Assembly (NCBI GenBank): GCA_030824275.1
Contig: JAVBXY010000009.1
Coordinates: 1 to 64,000 of the forward strand
Direction of reading: 5' to 3'
Origin: Rhodocyclaceae bacterium
Lineage (GTDB): Bacteria; Pseudomonadota; Gammaproteobacteria; Burkholderiales; Rhodocyclaceae
Length of the DNA: 64,000 nucleotides
Part shown: positions 49,177-59,114 of the stretch, piece by piece
Layout: each line of letters starts with the position of its first letter
Position numbering within the stretch: the first letter of the stretch is position 1
Position numbers and translations under genes: made by a program
The notes under the pieces: generated by a model
The model's database searches: none
What the model was told of the DNA's origin: nothing
Seen by the model: the letters and a program-made list of their open reading frames with translations, nothing else

Positions 49177-49658
49177 TCGTCGAAGACGTCGCCGGCCTGC
49201 GCCGGGTTCTGCTGGCCAATCGGGTGATCGCCGTGGTCGGCCTGTCGCCGAGCTGGAACCGCCCCAGCTATTTTGCCGCCAAGTACATGCAGGAGCGCGG
49301 CTACACCATCATTCCGGTCAATCCGACGGCGAAGGAAATCCTCGGCCAGCCCTGCTATCCGGATCTGGCGTCGATTCCCGTGCCGGTGGATATGGTGGAT
49401 GTGTTCCGCAAGCCGGAGGATGTGTTGCCGATCGCGCAGGAGGCCGTGCGCATCGGTGCCAAGTCCGTCTGGTTTCAGCTCGGCGTGATCAACCCCGAGG
49501 CAGCGAAGCTGGCGGCCGACGCCGGCCTGGATGTGGTCGTGGATCGTTGCGTGAAAATCGAATACGCACGCCTCTTCGGCGGGCTTAATTACGCCGGCGT
49601 GAATACGAAAGTGATCTCGGCGAAGCGGCCGCCCTGCCCGCCCTTGGCCGCTAGTTGA
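49173..49658 (+). CDS. CoA-binding domain protein, YccU-like
   Basis: 161 residues of a Rossmann CoA-binding domain (VIAVVGLSPSWNRPSYFAAKYM, VDMVDVFRKPEDV, VWFQLGVINPEAAKLAADAGLDVVVDRCVKIEYARL). Small proteins of this kind are widely conserved without a settled function. The ATG overlaps the gluQ stop. The long track frame is shadow. Confidence 0.88.
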   Translation: MIVEDVAGLRRVLLANRVIAVVGLSPSWNRPSYFAAKYMQERGYTIIPVNPTAKEILGQPCYPDLASIPVPVDMVDVFRKPEDVLPIAQEAVRIGAKSVWFQLGVINPEAAKLAADAGLDVVVDRCVKIEYARLFGGLNYAGVNTKVISAKRPPCPPLAAS

Positions 49659-49671
49659 TCAGCGGGACTTC

Positions 49672-50352
49672 TTAACGGGACTTCGCGTTGCCCCAGAGCA
49701 CCTTGTGCAACTGGAGCTGGAAGCGCACGGGCAGCTTGTCGTCGATGATCCATTGCGCGAGCAGCGCCGGATCGAGCTGGCCCTGGACGGGAGAGAACAG
49801 TACCGGGCAGCGCTCGGAAAGTCGGCGCTGGCGACACGCCGACACGGCCCAGTCGTAATCCTCGCGGGACGCCAGAACCAGCTTCAGCTCGTCATGGGCG
49901 GTCAGCAGGTCGAGGTTTGTCCAAAGATTCTTCGTCTCTTCGCCAGAGTCTGGAGCCTTCAGGTCCATGATGCGCGAAACGCGGGGATCGATACCACCGA
50001 TGTCCAGTGCGCCACTGGTTTCCAGGGAGACCGAATAGCCGGCATTGCAGAGGGCGGCCAGCAGCGTCAGGCAATGCTTCTGCGCCAGCGGCTCGCCGCC
50101 GGTGACGCAGACTGTTTTGCAGCCGAAGCCAGCGACGGTTTGCAGAATCTCATCGAGGCTGCGCGTCTCGCCGCCGGTGAAGGCGTACTCGGTATCGCAC
50201 CAGGTACAGCGCAAGGGACAGCCGGTAAGGCGGACGAATACCGTGGGCAGGCCGACGCGGGTGGATTCCCCCTGGATGGAAAAGAAGACCTCGGTGACGC
50301 GCAGCTTCGCGTCGGCCAGCTCGACCAGCTTGGCCACGGCAGCAGCGACCAC
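49672..50352 (-). CDS. queE: 7-carboxy-7-deazaguanine synthase QueE
   Basis: 226 residues of radical SAM: FFSIQGESTRVG, CPLRCTWCDTEYAF (CxxxCxxC cluster site) and VTGGEPLAQ. It catalyses the ring contraction to CDG in queuosine biosynthesis. A repeat copy encodes CRQRRLSE in a loop before RCPVLFSPV. It follows cpoB with a one-base overlap. Confidence 0.95.
   Translation of the reverse strand: MVAAAVAKLVELADAKLRVTEVFFSIQGESTRVGLPTVFVRLTGCPLRCTWCDTEYAFTGGETRSLDEILQTVAGFGCKTVCVTGGEPLAQKHCLTLLAALCNAGYSVSLETSGALDIGGIDPRVSRIMDLKAPDSGEETKNLWTNLDLLTAHDELKLVLASREDYDWAVSACRQRRLSERCPVLFSPVQGQLDPALLAQWIIDDKLPVRFQLQLHKVLWGNAKSR
49817..49840 (-). repeat. 24-bp dispersed repeat, copy 11
   Basis: Core with a final mismatch (CTTTC); box GGCGT. 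Sense in queE in frame 3, encoding RQRRL. Confidence 0.85.
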
Positions 50353-51080
50353 TACTTCTTCTTCAGCCGCAGCTTGGCGCGCTTGCCGGCGTCGCTGGCC
50401 GCGTATTTTTCGGCCAGCAGTTCGAGGGCGGCACGGGCGGCCTTGAAGTCCTTCAGCATTTCCAGGCTGGTGACCTGGCTTTCCAGAGCGCCGGGAACGC
50501 GATCATCGGCAGGCCATTTGGCGGCGAAGCTGCCGAAGAGTTCGGCGGCCTTTGCGTGGTCCTTGGCCTGGGCGTGGGCATAGCCGCCCCAGTAGTGGGC
50601 CGAGGCTTGCAGGCTGCTGGCCGGATAGGTCTTGATGAAGGCGAGGAAGGAGGCGCCGGCTTCGCGGAATTTCGAGCCCTTGAGACCGGCGAGGGCGGCT
50701 TCGTAGTCGCGGGTTTCGGCGGCAGGATCAATCTTTGCGGTCTCGGTCTTTGCGTCCACTGGTTGTGGCTCCAGCTTGCGCAGGCGGCTGTCGAGGTCGA
50801 CGTAGAAGTCCTTCTGGCGTTTCTGTGCGGCGTCCAGTTCGTAGGTCAGCACCTCGATCTGACCGCGCAGCTTGGCGAGGTCGGATTTAATGGTTTCGAG
50901 CTGATTGGCAAAGTCGAGCTGATTGCGGCTGGCGATCTCGGCGCGCTTGCTCAGCTCGACGGTTTCCGTCCGTAGCTGTTCGACGCGGTTGCGCGCTTCC
51001 TCGTCGTCAAACAGGCCGGCGCTGGCCGGCAGGGCGAGGCAGAGCAGCGCCAGCGCGGGCAGATGCCGCGTCAGGCGCAT
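50352..51080 (-). CDS. cpoB: Tol-Pal system protein CpoB/YbgF
   Basis: 242 residues: signal peptide (LALLCLALPASA), an N-terminal coiled coil (about 25-95) and C-terminal TPR pairs (ASFLAFIKTYPASSLQASAHYWGGYAHAQ). It coordinates septal wall synthesis with outer-membrane constriction. It lies after pal with a one-base overlap. Confidence 0.93.
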   Translation of the reverse strand: MRLTRHLPALALLCLALPASAGLFDDEEARNRVEQLRTETVELSKRAEIASRNQLDFANQLETIKSDLAKLRGQIEVLTYELDAAQKRQKDFYVDLDSRLRKLEPQPVDAKTETAKIDPAAETRDYEAALAGLKGSKFREAGASFLAFIKTYPASSLQASAHYWGGYAHAQAKDHAKAAELFGSFAAKWPADDRVPGALESQVTSLEMLKDFKAARAALELLAEKYAASDAGKRAKLRLKKK

Positions 51081-51616
51081 CAGAACTCACCCGAATAGAG
51101 GATGTCGCCCCGACGATTCTTGCCCCAGCAGTCCTCGCTGGCGTCGGTGCAGGCCGGCTTTTCCTCGCCGAGGCTGACGGCTTCGATCTGTTCGTCGCGG
51201 GCACCGAGCAGGGCCAGGGCCTTGCGCACGGCATCGGCACGCTTCTGGCCGAGGGCCAGGTTGTATTCGCGGCTGCCACGCTCATCGGCGTTGCCCTGAA
51301 TCAGCATCTTGAATTTCGGGTTGGCGGCGAGGAACTTGCCGTGGGCGGCCAGCAGGGACTGGAACTCATCCTTGACGACATAGCTGTCGTAGTCGAAATA
51401 GACGCTGCGCTTGGACAGCGGGCTGCGCGGATCCTTCAGCGCAGCAGCGCTGGTCGGATCGAAGGCATCGGGCTGGCCCTGGCCGATCGGTGCGGTGCTG
51501 ACGCCGCTGGGGGAGCGCGATTCGACGCCAGCCGGATTCTGTTCCGGTGCGGGAGGCTGGGAGCCGCAAGCGGCCAGCAGGAGGGTGGTGAGGGCGAGGG
51601 GGAGCAGTGCGCGCAT
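51080..51616 (-). CDS. pal: peptidoglycan-associated lipoprotein
   Basis: 178 residues: lipobox LTTLLLAAC|GS, a Pro/Ser-rich linker (about 20-60) and an OmpA-like domain with SVYFDYDSYVVKD, IQGNADERGSREYNLALGQKRADAVR. It anchors the outer membrane to peptidoglycan. Gap to tolB 24 bases. Confidence 0.97.
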   Translation of the reverse strand: MRALLPLALTTLLLAACGSQPPAPEQNPAGVESRSPSGVSTAPIGQGQPDAFDPTSAAALKDPRSPLSKRSVYFDYDSYVVKDEFQSLLAAHGKFLAANPKFKMLIQGNADERGSREYNLALGQKRADAVRKALALLGARDEQIEAVSLGEEKPACTDASEDCWGKNRRGDILYSGEF

Positions 51617-51640
51617 GATGAATTCCTTTGTGAAGACGGC

Positions 51641-52906
51641 TTATCTGACCAGCGGGCCCCAGGCGGGTTCCCGTACGTCAGCGGCCTGGACGGAAAGTTT
51701 TTGTTTGACCCGACCGTCGCTGGAGACGGCGGCCAGGACGCCGCGACCACCGATCTCGGTGGCATAGAGAATCATGCGGCCATTGGGGGCGAAGCTGGGG
51801 GATTCGTCCTTGGCCGAATCGGTCAGGACCTGGGTCTGCTTGGTCGCCAGATCCATCAGGGCGAGCTGGAAGCGGCCACTGCTGCGGGCGATGAAGGCCA
51901 GGCTCTTGCCGTCCGGCGACGGACGCGGGGTGACGTTGTAACTGCCCTCGAAGGTGATGCGTTCCGCAGCGCCACCGGTGACGGGAATGCGATAGATCTG
52001 CGGGCTGCCGCCCCGGTCCGAGGTGAAGTAGATGAACTGGCCATCGGGGGACCAGCGCGGCTCGGTGTCGATGCCGGACGACGAGGCCACGCGGCTGACG
52101 CCGCTGCCGTCGGCATTCACCATGTAAAGCTGCGAACCGCCGTCCTTGGTCAGCACTACGGCGAGCTTCTTGCCGTCCGGCGACCAGGTTGGCGCCGAGT
52201 TGGAGCCCTTGAAGTTGGCGGCGACATGGCGGCGGCCGCTGGCCAGGTCATGGACATAGACAACCGGCTTCTTGGCCTCGAAGGAGACATAGGCCAGCTT
52301 GCCACCGTCCGGCGACCAGGCCGGCGAGATGATCGGCTCGCGGGAAGCCAGCGCTGCCTGGGCATTGCCGCCGTCGGCGTCGGCGATCTGCAATTCGTAG
52401 CGACCGGTGCTCTTCACCACGTAGGCGATGCGCGTGGAGAACACGCCCGGTTCGCCGGTGAGTTTTTCGTATACGAAGTCGGCGATGCGGTGCCCGGTGG
52501 CACGTAGCTGCGAACCCGTGTGGGCATAGGCCTGGTTGCCGATCACCGCCTGCTTGAGCACATCGGACAAGCGGACGCGGACTTCATAGCGACCATCGGC
52601 CGCCATGCCCACGGTGCCGCCGGTGATGGCATCGGCACCCTTGGCCTTGAGGTCGGCGAAGGGGGGCGTGGCGCTGTCAGCCAGTGGCACGCCGGCATCG
52701 ATCATGCGGAACAGGCCGCTACGCTCGAGGTCGGCGCGGACTACGGAGGTCAAGGCCTGGGCGACGATGCGCTCGCCGGTGAAATCGGCAATGGCCACCG
52801 GCAGGCGGTTCGCTCCGGCGCCGGTGATCTCCACCGTGAGCTGGGCCTGGGCGCTGCCCAGCGCCAAGGTGGCGAGGCAGGCAAGTACAAGACGTTGGAA
52901 TTTCAT
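51641..52906 (-). CDS. tolB: Tol-Pal translocation protein TolB
   Basis: 421 residues: signal peptide (LACLATLALGSAQAQ), an N-terminal alpha/beta domain, then WD-like propeller repeats with recurring PAWSPDGGKLAYVS, PTWSPDGKKLAV and PRWSPDGQFIYF. It is the periplasmic component that binds Pal. Confidence 0.97.
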   Translation of the reverse strand: MKFQRLVLACLATLALGSAQAQLTVEITGAGANRLPVAIADFTGERIVAQALTSVVRADLERSGLFRMIDAGVPLADSATPPFADLKAKGADAITGGTVGMAADGRYEVRVRLSDVLKQAVIGNQAYAHTGSQLRATGHRIADFVYEKLTGEPGVFSTRIAYVVKSTGRYELQIADADGGNAQAALASREPIISPAWSPDGGKLAYVSFEAKKPVVYVHDLASGRRHVAANFKGSNSAPTWSPDGKKLAVVLTKDGGSQLYMVNADGSGVSRVASSSGIDTEPRWSPDGQFIYFTSDRGGSPQIYRIPVTGGAAERITFEGSYNVTPRPSPDGKSLAFIARSSGRFQLALMDLATKQTQVLTDSAKDESPSFAPNGRMILYATEIGGRGVLAAVSSDGRVKQKLSVQAADVREPAWGPLVR

Positions 52907-52924
52907 GGACTTGATTATAAACGC

Positions 52925-53665
52925 TCAGTCTTCGAGGGGCCGGAACCTGAGTTCCAGAGTACGGCTGAACAGGTCGCCCTGTTCGGGCTTTGGCAAGGGG
53001 CTGGATTTGAGAATCGCGCGTTCGATGGCGGCATCCAGCGCAGGTATACCGGAAGAGCGTTTCAGTTTTACGGTGACGATTTCGCCGCTGGGCAATTGCA
53101 CCACGTCGAAGACCGCTTCCGGGTTGCCCTTCACTTCCGGCGGCAGCACGATGTTGCCGCGAATCTTGCCGCGAATGCGGTTGATGTAGGCTTCCTTCGC
53201 CTTGCTATTCGCGGAAGCTGCTTGCGCGGCTAGTTTGTCCTTTAGCTCCTTTTCAGCGGCTGCTAGTTTCTGCTGTTTTTCTTTCTGTTCCGTGTCTCGA
53301 CGTAATTCCTCCTGAAAAGGATCAAGCTTCGGCTTGGGCGCCTCCTTCGGCTTTTCCTTTTCCTTGATGGCGATGTCGGGCTTGGGCGGTGGTGGCGCGG
53401 GCTTGGGGTCCGGCTTCGGCTCCGGTTTGGGTTCGGGCTTAGGTTCTGGCTTGGGTTCCGGCACAGAAGTCGGCGCTGGCGGGACGGCGGCCTGGACCGG
53501 CACGCTGCGCACCAACTCGACTTCCACCGCTTCGGGCGTCGAGGTCTGCCAGCGGACGCCATAGATCAGGAAGCCCGCCAGCACCAGATGCACGACGATG
53601 GCGAGCACCATCGAGACGCGCTTGCCGGCGTCATTGACCGGCCGTTGCAGGGGGGCGCCGTTCAT
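52925..53665 (-). CDS. tolA: TolA-like energy-transducing protein
   Basis: 246 residues, shorter than classical TolA. One membrane helix (about 17-37), then a Pro-Lys-Glu linker with [11 protein letters not shown] repeats and a charged region. It ends in a TonB-like domain ([39 protein letters not shown]). A repeat copy encodes VPPAPTS just after the helix. It links TolQR to Pal-TolB across the periplasm. Confidence 0.93.
   Translation of the reverse strand: MNGAPLQRPVNDAGKRVSMVLAIVVHLVLAGFLIYGVRWQTSTPEAVEVELVRSVPVQAAVPPAPTSVPEPKPEPKPEPKPEPKPDPKPAPPPPKPDIAIKEKEKPKEAPKPKLDPFQEELRRDTEQKEKQQKLAAAEKELKDKLAAQAASANSKAKEAYINRIRGKIRGNIVLPPEVKGNPEAVFDVVQLPSGEIVTVKLKRSSGIPALDAAIERAILKSSPLPKPEQGDLFSRTLELRFRPLED
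53465..53488 (-). repeat. 24-bp dispersed repeat, copy 12
   Basis: Core with one mismatch (CTTCT for CTTTT); box perfect. Sense in tolA, encoding VPPAPTS. Confidence 0.85.
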
Positions 53666-54072
53666 TTGCCCGGCTGTACCAGCAGGCCGATCTTGGCCAC
53701 CTGCTGCCGCTGCAATTCATCCATCACGCCGAGCACGAGCTCGTAGCGGACGCTCTTGTCGCCGGCGATCACCACGGCCTGCTGCGGGTTCTTGGCCTGG
53801 GCTGCCTTGATGCGGGCGGCGAGGTCGGCCTTGTCCAGGCTCTGCTCGCCGCCGCCGGCAGCGCGGTCGCGCAGGGACAGGCTGCCATCGGCCTTGATGA
53901 TCACTTCCATCGGCGCCACTGGTGGTTGCGAGGCCTTGCCGACGCTGGGCAGGTCGACGCTGGCGGGCTGGATCATCGGTGCGGTGACCATGAAGATCAC
54001 CAGCAACACCAACATCACGTCGATGTAGGGGACGACGTTGATTTCACTCTGAAGACGACGGGGACGACGCAT
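53662..54072 (-). CDS. tolR: TolR protein (ExbD family)
   Basis: 136 residues: basic N-terminus, [25 protein letters not shown] with the essential membrane Asp, and a periplasmic domain. The start is ATG 54072; the track extension lies in the tolQ end. It overlaps tolA by 4 bases. Confidence 0.95.
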   Translation of the reverse strand: MRRPRRLQSEINVVPYIDVMLVLLVIFMVTAPMIQPASVDLPSVGKASQPPVAPMEVIIKADGSLSLRDRAAGGGEQSLDKADLAARIKAAQAKNPQQAVVIAGDKSVRYELVLGVMDELQRQQVAKIGLLVQPGK

Positions 54073-54082
54073 CGCTGTGCTT

Positions 54083-54760
54083 TCAGCGAATCTGACGCTG
54101 GAGGATGTTCGAGAATTCCTCCATGAAGCTCTCAAAGCGCACGGCGACGCGATCCACGTCGTGGGCGAAGCGGTTGTAGGCGATCACTGCCGGAATCGCC
54201 GCGAAGAGGCCGATGGCGGTGGCCACCAGTGCTTCGGCGATGCCGGGGGCGACGGCCGAGAGCGTGGCCGTGGTCATGTTGGCCAGGCCACGGAAGGAAT
54301 GCATGATGCCCCACACGGTGCCGAAGAGGCCGACATAGGGCGAGACCGAGCCGACCGAGGCGAGGAAGGCCAAGTGCGCTTCGAGGTCATCGATCTCGCG
54401 CTGGTAGGTGGCGCGCATGGCGCGCCGGGCGCCATCGACCACCGTGGCCGGGTCGAGGGCCTTCTGTCCGCGCAGCTTGGTGAATTCCCGGTAGCCGGCC
54501 TCGAAGATGCGCTCCAGTGCGCCGGAGTGATGACGGTCGTTGACGGCGCTCTGGAACAGGGCGTTGAGGTCGCCGCCGCTCCAGAAGTCGCGCTCGAACT
54601 TGTCGGTCTTGGCCCGCGTGTCGCGGATGGCGAAGGCCTTGCGGAATATCCAGTACCAGGACATCAGCGAGACGACGGTGAGCAGCAGCATGACCAGCTT
54701 GACGACGAGGCTGGCATTGCTGATGAGTTCAATGATGGAGAGGTCCTGGGTGACGTTCAT
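54083..54760 (-). CDS. tolQ: TolQ protein (ExbB/MotA family)
   Basis: 225 residues with three membrane helices. ExbB signature region [21 protein letters not shown] and [27 protein letters not shown]. It forms the proton-driven motor with TolR. Overlaps ybgC by 4 bases. Confidence 0.96.
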   Translation of the reverse strand: MNVTQDLSIIELISNASLVVKLVMLLLTVVSLMSWYWIFRKAFAIRDTRAKTDKFERDFWSGGDLNALFQSAVNDRHHSGALERIFEAGYREFTKLRGQKALDPATVVDGARRAMRATYQREIDDLEAHLAFLASVGSVSPYVGLFGTVWGIMHSFRGLANMTTATLSAVAPGIAEALVATAIGLFAAIPAVIAYNRFAHDVDRVAVRFESFMEEFSNILQRQIR

Positions 54761-55194
54761 ACCGTTTTTTCCGTTATTGCCTTGAATTGTTCGTGAATGT
54801 TCCTGGGCATCGGCTTGGGTCGGCTGCTGACGGGATCGATGCAGGCGACGCGTATTTTCGCATCAAGCAGCAGTTCCTCGCCGCGCATGACGCGCTGCGC
54901 GAAGACGAGCTGCGCACGGCCCAGCGATTCGACCGCGGTTTCGACCGCAAGCAGGTCATCAAGTTTCGCCGGCTTCAAATATTCTGCGTTGACCGAACGC
55001 ACGGCGAAGGCAATGCCCTCCTGCATCAAGACGTGCTGGCTGTGGCCGAGGATGCGCAGGAATTCCGTGCGCCCACGTTCGACGAAGCGCAGATAGCTGG
55101 CGTAATAGACGATGCCGGCAGTATCGGTGTCTTCGTAATAGACGCGAACGGAAATGGAATGCGCGTGTTGTGACGGAGTGGAGGGAACGGTCAT
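54757..55194 (-). CDS. ybgC: Tol-associated acyl-CoA thioesterase YbgC
   Basis: 145 residues of hotdog fold: VRVYYEDTDTAGIVYYASYLRFVERGRTEFLR, with the catalytic Asp. It is the first gene of the Tol-Pal operon, as usual. Its start side faces the divergent glycosyltransferase-like gene. Confidence 0.93.
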   Translation of the reverse strand: MTVPSTPSQHAHSISVRVYYEDTDTAGIVYYASYLRFVERGRTEFLRILGHSQHVLMQEGIAFAVRSVNAEYLKPAKLDDLLAVETAVESLGRAQLVFAQRVMRGEELLLDAKIRVACIDPVSSRPKPMPRNIHEQFKAITEKTV

Positions 55195-55273
55195 TCGGAA
55201 TCGTGATAGTTTTCAGGCGCGGCGATCGGGGCTGGCCGCCATTACGAGAGACGAGAACGAGAGGCGAAGCATC

Positions 55274-55984
55274 GTGAACAGGATAGTCGACCCGGCGGAT
55301 CGCGATATTGCCTGGTGCATTCAACTGTACCAGAGTCATCCGGAAGCCTGCCTGCAACACCTGCGGACGCACTACCCGGAATCACGTGTGGTGCTCCTCA
55401 TGGATGGGGACAAGGAGCATCTCGACCGCTACACGCGGCTGAGCGAGGCATACAAGACCGAACTGGTGCAGGGTGAGCATCTGATGGCGTTTCACTCCAG
55501 CCACTTATATGTGGAGCGCATGCTGCGGCAGGGCTTGCAGGGCGATGAGCGATTCTATTTTCGCATCGACCCGGATGCCAAACTCTGGCGTCGCTTCCGC
55601 TGGTTGCCCGCCATGCCGTGTGCGTTCGGTACGCTGGAAACCGTCACCGAGGCGCTGAAGGACCGGATTCGTCATCCGCCCAATATCCAGGGAGGATGTT
55701 TCGGCCTCACCCGGGAGGTCGTCGAGGGTGTACTGGCGTCGGGCCTGTTGTCGCATCAGCATTGCGTGGCCGAAGCCCGCCAGGGATGGGTTCGCTGTGC
55801 CGATTGTGAGCACATTGCCTCGCGCGGCATGATGCTGGATGACTTTGTGCTGTCCTGGGCGGCCGATGCGGCCGGCTTCCCCATCATTCAGCATCCCGAG
55901 ATCGCATCCTATTGGCGCCATCCGGTGGCGAACGATGCTCTGCGTTTCGCCATTACCCACCCGCACAAGGAAATGGACGCCTGA
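55274..55984 (+). CDS. glycosyltransferase-like conserved protein
   Basis: About 236 residues from GTG 55274. VVLLMDGDKEHLDRYTRL resembles the N-terminal nucleotide-sugar strand and FYFRIDPDAKLWRR carries a DxD-like motif (about residue 100). These suggest a GT-A-type fold with a polypeptide GalNAc-transferase-like look. I cannot name the family. It is flanked by ybgC (divergent) and ruvB (convergent), interrupting the Tol-ruv neighbourhood. The start is uncertain: the track ORF opens at 55154 inside ybgC. Confidence 0.55.
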   Translation: MNRIVDPADRDIAWCIQLYQSHPEACLQHLRTHYPESRVVLLMDGDKEHLDRYTRLSEAYKTELVQGEHLMAFHSSHLYVERMLRQGLQGDERFYFRIDPDAKLWRRFRWLPAMPCAFGTLETVTEALKDRIRHPPNIQGGCFGLTREVVEGVLASGLLSHQHCVAEARQGWVRCADCEHIASRGMMLDDFVLSWAADAAGFPIIQHPEIASYWRHPVANDALRFAITHPHKEMDA

Positions 55985-56000
55985 GCGGGTAGTCGCTTGG

Positions 56001-57068
56001 CTATTCCTGTTTCGGCGGCGCCGACCACAGATCCGGCGCCGTTCTTCCTGGTTGCTCCAGTCCGAAGTGTTGCCAGATGCTGGCCGTCGCAATGCGGCCG
56101 CGCGGCGTGCGTTGCAGGTAGCCCTGCTGGATCAGATAGGGTTCGAGCACGTCCTCGATAGTGTCGCGGGCCTCGCCGATGGCGGCGGCGAGGTTGTCCA
56201 CGCCGACCGGGCCGCCGCCGAATTTTTCCAGCATGGCGCCGAGCAGTTTGCGGTCCATGACGTCGAGGCCGAGATGGTCCACGTCGAGCATGGTCAACGC
56301 GGCGTCGGCGACTTCGCGGGTGATCCTGCCGTCGGCCTTGACCTCGGCGAAGTCGCGCACGCGGCGCAGCAGGCGGTTGGCGATGCGTGGCGTGCCGCGC
56401 GAGCGGCGGGCGATTTCCACCGAGCCGTCCTCGACGATGTCGCAGGCCAGCAGATGGGCCGAGCGACGGACGATGAAGCCGAGTTCTTCCGGCGTGTAGA
56501 ACTCCAGCCGGGCGACGATGCCGAAGCGGTCGCGCAGGGGATTGGTCAGCATCCCGGCGCGGGTGGTGGCGCCGATCAGGGTGAAGGGCGGCAGGTCAAG
56601 CTTGACCGAGCGGGCCGAGGGGCCTTCGCCGATCATGATGTCGATCTGGAAATCCTCCAGCGCCGGGTAAAGGATTTCCTCCACCACCGGCGACAGGCGA
56701 TGGATCTCGTCGATGAACAGCACGTCGTTGGGTTCGAGATTGGTCAGCATCGCCGCCAGGTCGCCGGCCCGCTCCAGCACCGGGCCGGAAGTCTGGCGCA
56801 GGTTGACGCCCATCTCGTGGGCGATGATGTGGGCGAGGGTGGTCTTGCCCAGGCCCGGCGGGCCGAACAGCAGCACGTGGTCGAGGGCTTCGCCGCGCCG
56901 CTTGCTGGCCTCGATGAAGATTTCGAGCTGGTTGCGGATCTTCTGCTGGCCCACGTAGTCGGCGAGTTTCTTTGGCCGCAGGGCGCGTTCCAGCACGTCC
57001 TCCTGGGGCGACTCCTTGGCCGTGGTGATGACGCCGCGATTCTCGAAGTTGTCGGTCTGTATGCTCAT
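56001..57068 (-). CDS. ruvB: Holliday junction ATPase RuvB
   Basis: 355 residues: [21 protein letters not shown] (Walker A), [11 protein letters not shown] (Walker B), [20 protein letters not shown] (sensor) and the C-terminal winged helix ending [17 protein letters not shown]. It drives branch migration with RuvA. Overlaps the DUF4442 gene by 4 bases. Confidence 0.97.
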   Translation of the reverse strand: MSIQTDNFENRGVITTAKESPQEDVLERALRPKKLADYVGQQKIRNQLEIFIEASKRRGEALDHVLLFGPPGLGKTTLAHIIAHEMGVNLRQTSGPVLERAGDLAAMLTNLEPNDVLFIDEIHRLSPVVEEILYPALEDFQIDIMIGEGPSARSVKLDLPPFTLIGATTRAGMLTNPLRDRFGIVARLEFYTPEELGFIVRRSAHLLACDIVEDGSVEIARRSRGTPRIANRLLRRVRDFAEVKADGRITREVADAALTMLDVDHLGLDVMDRKLLGAMLEKFGGGPVGVDNLAAAIGEARDTIEDVLEPYLIQQGYLQRTPRGRIATASIWQHFGLEQPGRTAPDLWSAPPKQE

Positions 57069-57562
57069 GGGGCCAGTTTAGCCGACGGGGGTTTGCTGCG
57101 GACGTAGAGCGTCTTGTCCACCGTGGCGACGACCTTGCCGGCGGCATCGACGACATCCACCGACCAGGTCGGTTCGTACTTCCGGCCGTCGGCGGTGGCC
57201 GCCAGCACCTCGGCGATCATCGCTTCGTCGAGCTTGAAATTGGCATACACGTAGCCGCGTCCCGGCGTCTTGTAGTGGATTTGCGAGGCCTTGTCCCAGA
57301 CCACATAGCCCTTGGGCAGGTTGTGCAGCAGCATCAAGGCGTAGAAAGGGTCGGTCATCGCAAACAGCGAGCCGCCGAAATGGGTGCCGAAGTAGTTGCG
57401 GTTGAACAGCCCCAGGCGCAGGCGCACGCGGATGGAGCGGTAGTCCTCGGCGATGTGCATGACGTGGATGCCGGCCCCGACGAAGGGCGGCCACAGGTTC
57501 ATGCCCAGGCGCAGGGCGCCGGCGCCGATGCGTAGTTTGGAGAGAAATCCCTGCTTGGCCAT
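57065..57562 (-). CDS. DUF4442 hotdog-fold protein
   Basis: 165 residues resembling the YiiD C-terminal/DUF4442 hotdog family: [27 protein letters not shown] and [22 protein letters not shown]. The role is unknown; a thioesterase is possible. It sits between ruvA (one-base overlap) and ruvB (4-base overlap), an unusual place for it. Confidence 0.75.
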   Translation of the reverse strand: MAKQGFLSKLRIGAGALRLGMNLWPPFVGAGIHVMHIAEDYRSIRVRLRLGLFNRNYFGTHFGGSLFAMTDPFYALMLLHNLPKGYVVWDKASQIHYKTPGRGYVYANFKLDEAMIAEVLAATADGRKYEPTWSVDVVDAAGKVVATVDKTLYVRSKPPSAKLAP

Positions 57563-58155
57563 CAGTTCTTGGAGAGCAGTTTCAGCGCCTGTCGGATGCC
57601 GTCGGCCACGGGCGTGTCGGGCGACATGGTCTTCATGGCGGAAACCGCTTCGCGTTCGTTGTAGCCCAGGGCCAGCAGGGCATTGAGGATGTCGCTGGCG
57701 GCATCCGGCGCCGTCTCGCCAGGGCCGACTTTTACGCCGCCGACGGCCAGCGACTTGGGCAGCTTGTCGCGCAGTTCCAGCAGCAGGCGTTCGGCGGTCT
57801 TCTTGCCGATGCCGGGCACCTTGGTCAGGCGACCGGCTTCCTGCAGGGTGACGGCCTGGGCCAGTTCGTTCACCGACATGCCGGAAAGCACCGATAGCGC
57901 GGTGCGCGCGCCGATGCCGGAAATCTTCAGCAACTGGCGGAAGGCGGCGCGTTCGCCTTCGCTGGCGAAGCCGTAGAGGAAGTGGCCGTCCTCGCGCACG
58001 ATCAGGTGCGTGTGCAGGGAGACGCGCTCGCCGGTGGCCGGCAGGTTGTAGAAGGTGCTCATGGGCACATCCACTTCGTAGCCGAGACCCTGCACATCGA
58101 CGGTGATGGCGGGCGGGTTCTTTTCCAGCAGGATGCCGGTGATGCGACCGATCAT
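57562..58155 (-). CDS. ruvA: Holliday junction DNA-binding protein RuvA
   Basis: 197 residues: [30 protein letters not shown] (OB fold), two helix-hairpin-helix motifs ([15 protein letters not shown] and [16 protein letters not shown]), a linker and the C-terminal RuvB-binding domain. The antisense repeat KVGPGETA falls in the linker. The start is ATG 58155, not the track start. Confidence 0.96.
   Translation of the reverse strand: MIGRITGILLEKNPPAITVDVQGLGYEVDVPMSTFYNLPATGERVSLHTHLIVREDGHFLYGFASEGERAAFRQLLKISGIGARTALSVLSGMSVNELAQAVTLQEAGRLTKVPGIGKKTAERLLLELRDKLPKSLAVGGVKVGPGETAPDAASDILNALLALGYNEREAVSAMKTMSPDTPVADGIRQALKLLSKN
57710..57733 (+). repeat. 24-bp dispersed repeat, copy 13
   Basis: Core with one mismatch (GGGCC for GCGCC); box perfect. 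Antisense in ruvA, encoding KVGPGETA in its flexible linker. Confidence 0.85.
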
Positions 58156-59114
58156 GAATGGACTCCTGAATAGACGAGGGCGGCGATCAGCAGCACGCCA
58201 TACAGATGCACGGCGAGCAGCGTGAGCTTGATCGCCGGCAGCAGTTGTGCGGGCTGCTCTGCGTGAGGCCAAAGGGCGCGGGTGGCGGCCATGGCAGGGA
58301 CCAGGCCGAGCAGTGCAAGAAAAGTCGGCGCTGGCAGGACGGCGAGAGCGATCCCGGCGAGCAGCGAAACTGCCGCCAGCAAGGCGATCAGCGGATAGCC
58401 CCAGCGCGCGGCGCGGCGGCCGATGCGCGCCACTAGCGTGTGCTTGCCGGCGGCCCCGTCGGCGACGGCGTCGGGGAACTGGTTGATGTAGAGCACATTG
58501 GCCACCATCAGCGCGTAGCCGAGGCCAGCCGCCAGCGGTAGCGTGGCGAAGTGGTGGCGTTGCACGTAGTCCGTTCCGATCACCACCAGCAGCCAGCCGG
58601 CGACGATGCCGGTTTCGCCGAGGCCGCGCGCGGCCAGTCGCAAGGGCGGGGCCGAGTAGGCCCAGCCGACGAGCAGGCCGGCGAGGCCGATCAGCAGCAG
58701 GCCGCTGCCACTGGTCGCCGTCAGCCAGAGGCCGGCGGGAATTACGGCGAGCAGCAGGCCATAGCCCAGCCGCGCCGTGGAGGTCGGCGTCAGCACGCCG
58801 TTCTGGATGAAGCGACTGCCGCCAGTGAAGGGAAACAGGCGTTCGATGTTCACAGCATCGGTGGCCATGTCGTGGTAATCGTTGATGACGTTGGCACCGG
58901 CATGGGCGATCAGGGCGAAGAGCAGCGTCGCCACGGCCCGGCTCGCATCAATGCCGGAACCACCAGCCCAGGCGGTAGCGAGACCGATGAACACCGCCAC
59001 CAGCGTGACGCTGAGAAAGGCCGGGCGGGTGGCGAGAAAGAGCCGGCGCGGTCCCGCCGGGATCGCCTGCGGGCTGGGTTCGGCAACGGGTTTGGCAAGT
59101 ACGGTGGTGTTCAT
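58152..59114 (-). CDS. UbiA/MenA-type prenyltransferase
   Basis: 320 residues, eight to nine membrane helices. The first Asp motif reads [15 protein letters not shown] (about 74) and the second [20 protein letters not shown] (about 208), the UbiA-superfamily prenyl-diphosphate sites; it most resembles MenA. The aromatic acceptor is unknown. A repeat copy encodes VLPAPTFL between helices. It overlaps ruvA and the glycosyltransferase gene by 4 bases each. Confidence 0.8.
   Translation of the reverse strand: MNTTVLAKPVAEPSPQAIPAGPRRLFLATRPAFLSVTLVAVFIGLATAWAGGSGIDASRAVATLLFALIAHAGANVINDYHDMATDAVNIERLFPFTGGSRFIQNGVLTPTSTARLGYGLLLAVIPAGLWLTATSGSGLLLIGLAGLLVGWAYSAPPLRLAARGLGETGIVAGWLLVVIGTDYVQRHHFATLPLAAGLGYALMVANVLYINQFPDAVADGAAGKHTLVARIGRRAARWGYPLIALLAAVSLLAGIALAVLPAPTFLALLGLVPAMAATRALWPHAEQPAQLLPAIKLTLLAVHLYGVLLIAALVYSGVHS
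58320..58343 (-). repeat. 24-bp dispersed repeat, copy 14
   Basis: Perfect core and box, sense in the UbiA-type gene, encoding VLPAPTF. Confidence 0.92.

Noticed and set aside
53395-53460. Tandem Pro-Glu-Pro-Lys coding repeats in tolA look like a minisatellite.
   Set aside because: PEPKP repeats are a normal TolA/TonB linker feature.
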